This document shows positions 53,960 through 64,000 of a stretch of 64,000 bases of DNA, one piece after another. The position numbers and the translations under genes were made by a program. The stretch covers positions 193,501 to 257,500 of the forward strand of contig JAKZZE010000032.1 of assembly GCA_024220505.1 (NCBI GenBank), written 5' to 3'. The notes below the pieces were generated by a model that was not told where the DNA came from, made no database searches, and worked only from the letters and a program-made list of their open reading frames with translations. The stretch's first letter is position 1, and each line of letters starts with the position of its first letter. Source of the stretch: Rhizopus arrhizus (Eukaryota > Mucoromycota > Mucoromycetes > Mucorales > Rhizopodaceae).

Positions 53960-54652
53960 TCTAATAATTACTATTCAGTTTTTTGTATAATTCTGACACC
54001 GTTCACTAAATATACCGAATGGTTTGTCTGGTGGTAGTGACGTTGATTAGCTTGGAAGTGTAACGAAGCTAAGTGTATGTATTAAATTAGTCTTTTTTTT
54101 TTGTTGAATAAAGACATTCAATCTTTGCTGCTTACCATGCTGTATATGTAAAAAAAAAAGGAAAAAGATGAAGTACGAGGCAAGGGTAAAGATTTTTTAA
54201 GATATAAAGTCACGACCACGTTAAAAGTCCGTTAAATTTTATTTATTGCTCTTTTACAGCCTTTATCTGCACTTTCTGGTTAACACCTTTAGGCATTACC
54301 TCTTTTCATTAGAGAACAACATATTGTATTGAAAGCATTAAGTAAACCTCATGTTATATGTAACTAAAGCATTAAATCATTAGAAGTTCAATCTTAACAG
54401 CACACTACTATTGTAGCCTTTATGCTACTTGAGCCTCGCTTGGATTCATCAGTTCAATATAAAATCTAAAATGCAGAGAATCATTAAAATAAGAAGCACT
54501 TATATTTATAAGCGCAGATATAAATATATATGCATACATATTGAAGCAATAAGTCCTAAATATTTGTTGTATTAAGATTACTTTTCTATGACGCTTGCTT
54601 ATTCGATTACAAACAAGTTTCATATAAAAAAAATTGTTTATTAATTTACACA
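53960..54652. other. Intergenic region, nothing seen
   Basis: About 0.7 kb between the mitochondrial L12 start and the WW-protein stop. AT-rich, no feature recognised. Confidence 0.6.
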
Positions 54653-55477
54653 TTAAAAAAAGTGATTGTGGTGATTGTGATGTTGGTTATGTCCACCTGT
54701 ATATTATTGTTAGAATACGATTTTATGAAAATATAATACTTTACCAAAACCTGGTAAAAATCCACCAAAGCCTTGAGAAGGAGGAGGAGGAGGAGGATAG
54801 TAACCGCCGTTTTGATGATGATTCTAAAAATAGGATACAGTTAACAACGCTAAAAAGATCTATTTTGTGATGTACTTACGTTTCCATGATGATGATTACC
54901 CAAGAACTTTCCTGCTGCAAAGCTAATATCGATTAAATTTAATATGGTTTTGTAATTTACTCTATAGCTCTATTTACCCAATTAAACCACCTGCAACAGC
55001 ACCTCCGTACCCTATAGAATATCAAAAAGTTTTTAATTTTTTTTTTTTGCCAAGAGCTTTTTATTTTTTTACGTTAACCTTTAAATACATTTCCTAATCC
55101 TCTATCTTGTCCCTCAACTCCTGGGTTGTTTGATGGATACGGACTATTAGGATCAGAAGCGGTTGGATAAGGATATGTTTGTTGAGTTGGATAAGAAGTA
55201 ACTGCTGGAGAATTGTTGGAATATGACTGAGCATAACTAGACTGATAGCTGCTTGATTCTCCACCATTGACTGTATTAAAGGAAGAGGAAGGTTGAGTAG
55301 GAAGTTCCCATTGTGTTCTACCAGTTGCTTGCTCTAAATAATAGTAACGCTGTGATGATTCATCCCAAAGGGCAATCCTGTCACAAATTTAAGTTGAACT
55401 TAGCAATACTAGCTAATAATTTATCATTAAGCTTACCAGCCTGCAGGAAGTTGTGGAGGAGGTTGTGATGGATTCAT
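54653..55477 (-). CDS. WW-domain protein with Tyr/Ser/Pro linker and Gly/His-rich tail
   Basis: Six small exons: 55477-55437, 55377-55079, 55011-54978, 54922-54880, 54823-54745 and 54696-54653 (179 residues). A WW domain fills the N-terminus (LPAGWIALWDESSQRYYYLE through TGRTQWELP), with both signature Trp residues and the YYY block; intron 1 splits the first Trp codon. The linker is rich in Tyr, Ser and Pro (YQSSYAQSYSNNSPAVTSYP). A glycine-rich hydrophobic segment follows (GYGGAVAGGLIGFAAGKFLG), then PPPPPP and an Asn/His tail. The layout resembles yeast Wwm1 and related WW/glycine-zipper proteins. WW domains bind Pro-rich peptides; the partner here is unknown. Confidence 0.85.
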
Positions 55478-57338
55478 AAAAATATATTAAAAGCGGGAAA
55501 GAAAAGTCTAAAAATATCCAATTTCCTCAATTGTTTATTTTATAGCAAAAAATGATTAAAGACCCGATTTGTTAAGTGTATTGAATGATTGATGAATTTG
55601 CTCCAGCAAAATAAGCTTGAAATTTTTGCTCTATCAGTTAGATGTCGTCGATAATGTTGTATTATATGATATTAGCTCACTCTCTTCATGTGAACCAGGC
55701 TTTGAGTTCTCCAAAATCATACTGAATTTTAAATAATTGAACAATACTATCCTTTGAAGACTATCGCTGCCATCAATGCATTTTCAGAACCTTGTGTACT
55801 GTACTTTATTTTTTAGCACCAAAAATAATCCTCCTTTTAAGTAACTAAATTATATAATGAAAATAACTGCAGAACAAACGCAATTTAATTTCGATGTCAT
55901 ACTAGTATTTAGTCATCTCTAAGAAACTAAAATATAATGATGATTCTTTAACAGTAAAGGAAAAGTCTGCGAGGAACGGAGTCAAAGATATTTTAAAAAA
56001 AGTTATAGCACTGCATGCTATATCTTTGGCTAGAAATATCCACGCTTCAAAGTTTTAAAATAAACTTGTATGAAGTTGCACGTTACTATTTTAACTTCAC
56101 CATCATGCTACTTTCATCGCTTTACCTTTGTACTTGAACTGTTCTGTCTCAAAGCCATTCTCAGCTATGTACAACTTATTCCAAATGTTGCTATAAGCAT
56201 GCATTCAATATCAATCTTCGTCACGCTTGGAGTTCAACAATGGTTTGGAAAACGAAATTTGGATTTCTAAAGTTGTTATATAGAAATTACTCAGGAAATA
56301 ATAAATTTCACATATTTTCACAGTTTGAAGCGCTCATTAGGACTTGTTACTCTGAAAGCATTGACTTTGAGCTTTTATGATAGACATAACTGCTATTCAA
56401 CTCTTCTATATGATGCATCTCTAATTGGGAACATTGTTATGTGGATTCAACATCCCCTTTTCGTCAAAGTTTGTACAAAAAAGATTTGAAGCTGAGATCG
56501 ACTTATACTTTTTTTTTTCTTTCTGTTTTCGTTATCTACATTTAAAATGGCACAAACATTTTGTATGGTTTCTTAAAAAGAGTAAAAGGGGTTTAGACTC
56601 TTGTGCTGTTTAATTTATAGAAAATATACTTATTAAACGTCATAAATGGGCTTTTTACCTCATGTGCTCATATTTAATTAGGACAAATTGAAGACCAGTG
56701 ACATATTTGCAGCTATTGATATTGACAGATCGCAAGTATGCCTATGAAATTAAGGGCCATATATCATGCTCTCATTATCTAATGACCTCAAATTAATCAA
56801 GGTCATTAACATGACTCTTTCGATTCTGTAAGCATTGCACAAGAGCCCACGTACTTGCTAAATACGCCTTGGACCAAGATATCCTCAGCTTAATATAAAC
56901 ACCTGTAGCATATCTTGTATAGTCAAGTGGTTCTATTTACTTGATAACAGAGCGTCTCCTATGCTCCACCAGCATTTTTCTTCAAGCTTGATGGAAGAGC
57001 TGCTAGATAAGTATTGCATGCCCACGTCCGTCTAAAAATCATAAATGAACCAAAAGGCTCGCCAATTTGAGAAGTAATGCCAGGTCATCAGATAGATCTT
57101 TATTCATGTTTTACAAGTATAATGCCTTCACAGTGTTTCAACTTTTATTTTGGTAACTCATTGATGACAAAGAAACTGAACTTGGCTTTCCAAAGCTGTA
57201 TATAATGGAGCATGAATCAACTTATTCAAATGTTTTTTCAAAGCAGACATAAAAAAAAGTCATGTCCACTGAGTTTAACAGCTTGTTTTGGTGGTGTAAT
57301 TAGGCTGTGCACTGTACCTCTGAGATCCTATTTTGTAT

Positions 57339-57373
<35 letters not shown>

Positions 57374-59940
57374 ACCTAACTCAATTCTCGCTTTTATTAC
57401 AACATTCATTTTGCTACCAGTTAGTCAGCAATACAAGCACATTTAAATTCTTAATGTAGATAGAGAATTTGTGTACACTAAAAGCGCTCTATGTACTATT
57501 TGTATAGGTTGTTTCATATTATTTTTTCTTTTTTTTATGCACATAAGAGTATGAGCGGTTATTATTTGACGCTTATCGGTTATCATGATGGTTTGCAACA
57601 AGCACATTCTGTTCAGCGGCAAAATAATCAATCCCAGATTAAGTTTCGCTTATGATCTTTGTTTTTCTTTAGGGCTATGATAATTAAAAAAAGGCATTTA
57701 TGAAGATAGAGGTAGGTCTCTCCATATTTTGCTATATAAAAGTGATTTCTAGTTCAATCATTTCTTTTTTAGGTAAACTAAGGATGATGGTATATTGAAT
57801 CTTTTTTATTAAAAGAAAAACAAAGTCATACCTACAATGTTAAATGCGACTGCTTAAATAAGCTTGTATTAGAATTACAGTACCTTTACACCATCCATAC
57901 ATTACTGATATAGAAATACCAATCCTAAAGAATACGATCATCAAAGAACGATAGACTCTAAAGACATCCAGGCTTTACGTTGCTAATTCGTGACCCAGAG
58001 TTGATTTGAAAAGGAGATCTTTACAAGTGATATATATGATCAAAGTATTCTTCATGTTCCTCCTCAACCCCACTGCTCTAAATATTATGAGTGTAGCTTA
58101 TGATATCTTAAGCATTGTTAGAGTTACTCTCATCATTTTCATCTATTTCTCATCATTCAACTTCTTATTCTACTAGGCTCTCTCTTTTGCCTTTCTTGAT
58201 GAAATCGCTTTTAGGAAGCCTGTGGTCAATATGTGCAATAAGGGGAAGTGATGATGATATAATTGTAGCTTTTGAGCTCTGTTCAATTTGAAAAGTGTGC
58301 ATCCAATGAAGGGTTGCTTGACCGGGTATGTTGGTCTCAAATCCTTGGGCTTGATGGATATAAAGCAGATATTGATCTCCGAATGGGGTGCTCTAGATGT
58401 TATAGAGTACAGGTATTGTATCGTTCTTGTTCATTGTCCTCTCTTTCAGTTATGTCACCATACATGCTCTCTTCTTGTGTATTCCTTCTAACTGAATTAC
58501 TGTCATGTCTTTTTTCTGCTAAATATCACCAGCCTAAATACTATAGCTGCATAATATTCTTTAGTACACCAGCAGGTTCTTTCAACAGCCATCATGCATG
58601 GATAGAGTTATTCTTGTGCTCTTGCTTGTGTATTCCTTCTAACTTTATGCAGTAATGAATACATGCTTTCTATAACCTCTTCCAGCTTTCTCAACTAAGC
58701 TTTGTCTTGTTCTGCTCTATTCGTATCTATCCATCGTATCTATCTATCGTTTTTTTTTTCCATCTTTTTCATGTTTTTTATCCCAGAAAGAAAGCAAAGT
58801 GAAACTGACAGGTACAAAGATGCTATTCGAGATGTTTCTTTCGGTGGAAAAAGTCCCTTTGTTGTTTTTATAGTAATCAACCCAAAAGAATTATAATGTT
58901 CGAATGTTCAATTCTTTACAAAAAAGAAGAGAGTAAAAAGGCAGTGTAACGGAAATAGTGCTCAACTTATTTTATTTATAACTCTGAGCACAAGAGCTTT
59001 GTGTGGGTTATTTTTATTTGTACAACAAAGAACGTACTTGAACATTTACGCATGTACTACTCCTTTTAGGGGAGTCAGTCCTCAGTGAATACCCTGTTTA
59101 CCTAATAGAGATATTCAGTAAGCGGAGAAAATGAAATACCTCTTTATTTAGGTTAGAAAAGACTCGCTCAAAAGTAGAATGGCATTTATAAACGTCGAAG
59201 TAATGTAAGAGATCTTTATTTGGTGATAATTATTGTTACACGTTTGCCTTTTCCAGAATTTCCTTATTTGTTCCTTCTCTCTCTCTCTCTCTCTTTCTTT
59301 CCCCCCTTTCTTATTGTCTTTGTTTCTTTGTACTTCATTTCAGCGTTGCGATCAGTCATAATTACAAAATGAAAAAAGAAAGGTCAAAAAGACAATTGCT
59401 AGTATGACAATATTCTTAATGACTTGTCAGAGTTCATTCTAAATCTAATTCGAACTAATGATTGAACAACAAAACGAAATGGATCGTTAATCTTTCAAGT
59501 ATGTTTATAAAGCACAACCAGTCAGCTGTAGGTCTTTATTTAATAGCAGCAACAAGCAGAACACAGAGTAATAATAATTTTCATACTTGTTGACAATCAC
59601 AATTAATCTTGATCTACTTTATAAAATCTCTTTGAAGAATCGTCACAACAATCATAAACATGAAAAAGAAACAAAGTCAAAAGAAAAGAAGCATGTTAAA
59701 ACTTTATCACATTTTTATTTAAAATATAAAAGTCGCAATGAAGAAAAAAGTTTATTTAAAAAAAGTTTATTTAAAAAAAAGTTTATTTAAAAAAAAGTTT
59801 ATTTAAAAAAGTTTATTAAAAAAAATTAAAAAGAAAAAGACCGGAAAGAAAAAGACTGGAAAGAAAAAAAGACAAGACACTCAGTTACGACATTGTTAGC
59901 CATACTTTCAAAACCATAAAAGATATGTTTCCAGATACCG
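55478..59940. other. 4.5 kb without a supported gene
   Basis: AT-rich with scattered short ORFs, a run of 38-40 A at about 57341-57372, and a CT dinucleotide run near 59278-59296. A 127-codon ORF at 58272-58655 contains a repeated 21-bp word (cttgtgtattccttctaactg type at about 58475 and 58625) and shows no domain, so it is not called. Confidence 0.55.
59748..59832 (+). repeat. Short tandem repeat of an aagtttatttaaaaa unit
   Basis: Five imperfect copies of a 15-18 bp unit (agtttatttaaaaaa) in a row, differing mainly in the length of the A-run. A second small repeat, aaagaaaaagac(c/t)gg, follows immediately to 59875. Confidence 0.8.
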
Positions 59941-60360
59941 CCACGTGGAGGCCATGTCGAATAGGTATCCTTCTACCTTCTTTTTTTTTCACGCAGGGAG
60001 AAGCAGCCAGCGATGGGGATATTTGCGACCTATTGTAAACCTACGCTACCAGAAACCCTCCTGTTCACATGGTTTAGCTTATAGAGGTCGCTGGAAAGTC
60101 AACCCGTTGAGCGCCCCGTCCTTAAGGACAACCCAAGCAGCCAGTTGCAATCCTACTCTACAGTAATGCAGCATGAGACGTTTGCGGAGAGCCCCACGCG
60201 ATCAGGCCGCCCAACCAACTGTGATGTCGTGGAAGGACGTTCACCTTCGACTGGAGAGCCCGAGTCGAGGCTGATCTGATCACCCATCGAACACACGACT
60301 ACTAGACCAGCTAGAATCGTACGTGCATAACCGGAGAACCCACGAAAACTAATAGTACAA
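59941..60360. other. Isolated GC-rich island of unknown nature
   Basis: About 420 bp at clearly higher GC than its surroundings, with sharp edges. It contains an open frame of 73 codons (59945-60166) of no recognised family, then stops. It looks unlike the local intergenic DNA and could be a structured RNA, a fragment of a mobile element or transferred DNA. No tRNA or rRNA signature was recognised. Confidence 0.45.
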
Positions 60361-60423
60361 CATGATCACCCACCCCCACACCCCACACCCCACTCCTCAC
60401 TACCCGTTACCCGTTACCCATTA

Positions 60424-60740
60424 CCAAGCACCAAGCATCGAACACCAAGCACCAAGCACCAAGCACCAAGCACCAAGCACCAAGCACCAAGCACCAAGCA
60501 CCAAGCACCAAGCACCAAGCACCAAGCACCAAGCACCAAGCACCAAGCACCAAGCACCAAGCATCAAACACCAAGCATCGAACACCAAATGTCAAACAAT
60601 AAACAAGAGCAATAAACCAAGAAGCAAGAGCAATGAAACAATAAACCAATAAACCAATAAACCAATGAACCAATGAACCAATGAACCAATGAACCAAGAA
60701 GCAAGAAGCAAGAAGCAAGAAGCAAGAGCAATAAATCAAT
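60424..60740 (+). repeat. Minisatellite: heptamer CAAGCAC array grading into related short arrays
   Basis: About 17 uninterrupted copies of the 7-bp unit caagcac at about 60443-60562, edged by variants (caagcat, gaacac). After a less regular part come octamers aaccaata/aaccaatg (about 60643-60700), then heptamers aagaagc (about 60697-60727). A period of seven, not divisible by three, leaves all frames open, so the long ORFs here on both strands are artefacts. Confidence 0.92.
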
Positions 60741-63700
60741 GAATAACGAACAAGAAACAAGAACAATGAACCAGTTGCAGAAAGTTGAGAGCAGAGAACC
60801 AGAAGGCAATAGATAGCAAAAATATGAATGAAAAAAAAGAAAAAGAGGAATGATACGGTACCTTATATACTTTTTTTTGTATTCACTCCTTATCAAATTG
60901 TTACATTCTGTGACTGAATGAGAAGTTTTGAGGTAAATATTATCAATTCCAACTTTAGTTTACTACATACCATCAAAATCATGTGGTATTCTTATTATTC
61001 TTACCTAACCTCACCTTATTAAGCCAATTAATATCTTTCGCTTGTCAATTTACTTCTGAAAGAAAGAAAAGAGAATAGAATAAGACACGATTTCATTTAA
61101 TAGAATAATTAATAAAGGAAGGTAGCAAATGAATAAAAACTAATGGTAGTGTAGCGTTCTTTATATCGTAAAAGCTGTATCAAGTTTATATTTTATTGCA
61201 TTTTTGTTTTTGTTTTGTGTTGTTTTACATTTCGTGTTGCTTTTACATCGTATTCTTCTTTCAATTGCCTATCCAAACGCAAACCATATAATATATTCCA
61301 AAAGAAAAAATAGAAGAGTGAAAGAACGTTAAATTTTAAAGAGAACCATCAAACAAAACTTAAATGAATGTCAATTAATCGTAACAAAGCAATATACAAA
61401 AGAGAAGAGTGGTCGATGCTTTATATAAATAAACAACTGATATAAAATACAGATTGTATCCTTTTATGATCGAATAAATAGTATAGATGCTCTACCTTTT
61501 ATCTATTACAATTTTCAAAAAAGGGGGGAGAAAAAAAATACACAGAATTCTGGAATGGTTAAAAATGAGCTAAATTTGATTAGTTCACTATAATCTATAA
61601 CAAAAATCAACTTGACTTTTCCTTTCAACATTCTTCAAAAACCAACTTTGTGCTGACATGCATTCTACTTTGCATTGCACATTATTTCATGGCTTTTATG
61701 GCTATTTTAATACAGCATGAGTTGTGAACAACGGTATCATGCCTATACAGCTTAGTGTTGAGATTGCAAATGTATTTTCATGCAACATATGATAACATGT
61801 AACACTATATAGCAAGTTCTGACAAGTTTGCTCTAATCTGACTTCAGAATGTGTGGGTTGTTTTGTTTCATAAAATCGTTATTTTTTTTTACTCAGCCTT
61901 TGTTTATTTATCAACAAAACAATTGCGTAAGGAAAAAAAAAGGATTATTAATTTCAAAAATTGTTTAGACATTCAAACTAGCAACAGCAATCGATTAATT
62001 TTACTCAATTGCATGTTATTATTTTAAACTATTATCATGACAGGATATAAACTATAACTGACGGAAGTAGATATTAAAACAACGGTTACCATAAAAACAA
62101 ATCAATCCTTTTTAAGCTCAAGTTTTACAAATAAACACATGACTTTAAGGAGTAATTTAATTTATTGAGTTTTGCTGATAAGGGGTTTTTTATGTTAAGA
62201 AAAGCAAAAGTGATATATTTTATATATATTTTTTTTATCAAAAATAATGGTCGGATAAAACTAGTTCTTATCCTATAAGAAATAAAAATTTGGGAAAAAG
62301 TATCTACTTTTAAAAGATAGCATCGGCGAAAAAAAAAAAAAAGGAGGATTTGCAAGCATTATAAAGTCAGTCATGAGGATCCAAAGTTTTAGTAACGGTT
62401 CAAAGAATAAAGAACCCAAGATTATTAAGTATGCATGCGATAAAATGTTATTATTTATATTGAACTCGAGTACGTGTGTATCTATTATATATGCTTTAGT
62501 ATTCTAGTATTAAAAAAAAAGTATTCTCTTCATTTTCTTGCAATTTTTTTCTCAGTCATTTTTATATGCATTGTTTATCCAAAAGTACATTCAACTAACC
62601 TATAAAGGATACCCTTGTGAACGGCAAAGGTTGTAAAGAAAAAGTTCAAGAAAGTTATCGAGTTTCTGATGTCAAGCAAAAACATGGAATTGAAGATGGG
62701 AATCAAAAGAGACTTGACATCTAGTATATGCTCTCTCTGTTCTCCACTATATAACCAGTTCTGTATAGTGTTGTTATGATTTAACCGGTATTTTTCATCT
62801 TTTCTTTTGTTTTTTTGAGGCTTTTTTTTTTGAGTTAAAGGCACAAGACTAATAATTCGGGTTAGCATTATTCCGATACACTCTAGCCAATCATATGCCA
62901 GAATGACCACCTATCGCTGTAATCGCATTTTTCACTAATGATCATACTATTGCACAAGACACTCTAAATGATATTGCAGTATATGATTCTATAGGCTGTC
63001 AGACTGAAGAGTACTATGAGTTAGTCCAGCTGTTAAACACTACACTATATGGCATATGGCATATGCCATGGTGTGTATATAGGACGGAGTTACAACCAAT
63101 CCCACCTCTTTAGCAGGGCTTCCATTTTTATTTTTATTTCTTTTCTGTTTATAATTCACAGCAACCTCAAACGCAGTTTAACATTAATGAAACAAATGGC
63201 CAACTGTAACAGAGCAACTGAAGAAAAAAGAAGGATCTACACAACAAAATATGGTTTAATTTAGTAATTAGAAGAACAACAAAAAAAAAAGAAGAAAGAG
63301 GAATAATTAACAAAGCTGTTTGACCAAACTCTAAAGTTGTGATACTCTCTACATAATAGCTTCAAAACAGACAGTCTAAGCGGAAGCAGTAATAACAGTA
63401 TCAATAGTAGTAGCAGAAAAAGGAGAGAAAAAAGAAAAGCAGGACAAGTGTTCATCACCACAAACCTTATTGTCAACCCTATGATGACCGTTTACTTTTA
63501 CTTCAGTTGCAATATTGTATAGGATGTATGGCCTATGCCAGTAGGTATAGCGAACAATGTACACACACTTATATAAAAAGAAAAGGAAAAAGAAAAAGAA
63601 AAGGAAAAAGAAAAAGAAAAAAAAAGAAAGAGCAATGGTTATAGACAATGGAAGACAAATAATGAATATAAAGAGGAAATGAGGTCATGACAGCACCAAT

Positions 63701-64000
63701 TCTTTATCTATCGAAACAAAAACAAAAGCGATAGCTAAAGGAATCTCTATAAGAGAAGTATATCTGGTAGTTGACTATGCAACAATGAACAGTGATGCTC
63801 AGGAGATGAATATGTGTAGAGTAGGTCAAGTCAAGGTAAGTGACACAAGATGATGAAAATGGGAAAAGACAGTTGTAAATGTTTAGTCATTGTATGTACA
63901 TGACTTGATACAAGACGATGCTTTAAACAAACGATCTATTAACAAATAAATAAAAGAAAAGAGAAGAGAAGAGGAAGAGGAAGAAGAAGAGGAAGAGACT
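60741..64000. other. 3.3 kb without a supported gene, ending in polypurine repeats
   Basis: AT-rich, short ORFs only. Polypurine runs (aaaggaaaaagaaaaag type at 63577-63630; gaagaggaagagg at 63960-64000) are simple-sequence tracts. No RNA gene recognised. Confidence 0.55.

Noticed and set aside
58272..58655. 127-codon ORF rich in Ser, Cys and Leu
   Set aside because: No domain, no homologous feel, internal duplicated 21-bp word, and T-rich composition typical of intergenic DNA here.
60424..60595. CRISPR array or telomeric repeat
   Set aside because: The heptamer units are contiguous with no spacers, and the unit is not the TTAGGG-type telomere repeat of fungi.
60362..60896. ORFs of 96-119 codons on both strands over the minisatellite
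   Set aside because: A 7-bp repeat without a stop word keeps frames open; the translations are short peptide repeats only.
62575..62910. 111-residue minus-strand ORF
   Set aside because: Composition is typical of translated AT-rich spacer, with no domain and no splice context.

Overview
This is a eukaryotic, fungal window. It has AT-rich intergenic DNA with long A/T homopolymers, many short GT-AG introns (about 40-110 bp), typical fungal housekeeping genes on both strands, one nuclear tRNA gene and LTR debris. Gene content (a Pik1-type PI4-kinase, Set5, Rlp7, a Uds1-domain protein, a GH5_7-like mannanase, Dsl1, a Mio/Sea4 GATOR2 subunit) and intron style fit an early-diverging fungus such as a member of Mucorales (Mucoromycota). 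That placement is inference. All exon structures were assembled by hand from splice signals and reading-frame continuity, and most close to an exact multiple of three.

Layout, 1-23 kb: a large beta-sandwich-type protein running off the left edge (minus); a polyQ protein (plus); the ribonucleotide reductase large subunit with an MCB-rich promoter (plus); an acidic coiled-coil-like protein (minus); a PI4-kinase Pik1 (plus); a short inositol-polyphosphate kinase (IP6K/Kcs1-like, plus) that converges on a Set5-like SET/MYND methyltransferase (minus); Rlp7 (plus); two small proteins; a PAS-kinase-type catalytic domain without PAS domains (minus); and a secreted-type mannanase (minus).

Layout, 24-48 kb: a gene-poor block at 24-26.4 kb; a Uds1-domain coiled-coil protein; a 3-kb gap; a C2H2 zinc-finger protein; a Dsl1/Zw10-like tether with five tryptophan/acidic motifs, divergent by only 87 bp from a GATOR2 Mio-like gene; a spartin/senescence-domain protein; an F-box protein; an Alba-domain RNase P/MRP-type protein whose ATG appears to be split by an intron; a clear eRF3 (Sup35) pseudogene; and a CCR4-NOT subunit (Not3/Not5 type).

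Layout, 48-64 kb: an AT-rich LTR graveyard around a tRNA-Glu(CTC) gene, containing two apparently identical 568-bp LTRs in head-to-head inverted orientation. It is followed by a mitochondrial bL12 gene, a WW-domain protein with a Gly/Pro/His-rich tail, and about 8.5 kb with no gene I can support. That last stretch includes an isolated GC-rich island beside a heptamer minisatellite.

Themes: the genes cover dNTP supply, phosphoinositide and inositol-phosphate signalling, ER/Golgi tethering, TORC1 nutrient signalling, ribosome and RNA metabolism, and cell-wall mannan. I see no operon-like or defence-system clustering. The most unusual signals are the inverted LTR pair with swapped flanks, the eRF3 pseudogene, the repeated W-acidic motifs of the Dsl1-like tether, and the split start codon of the Alba gene.
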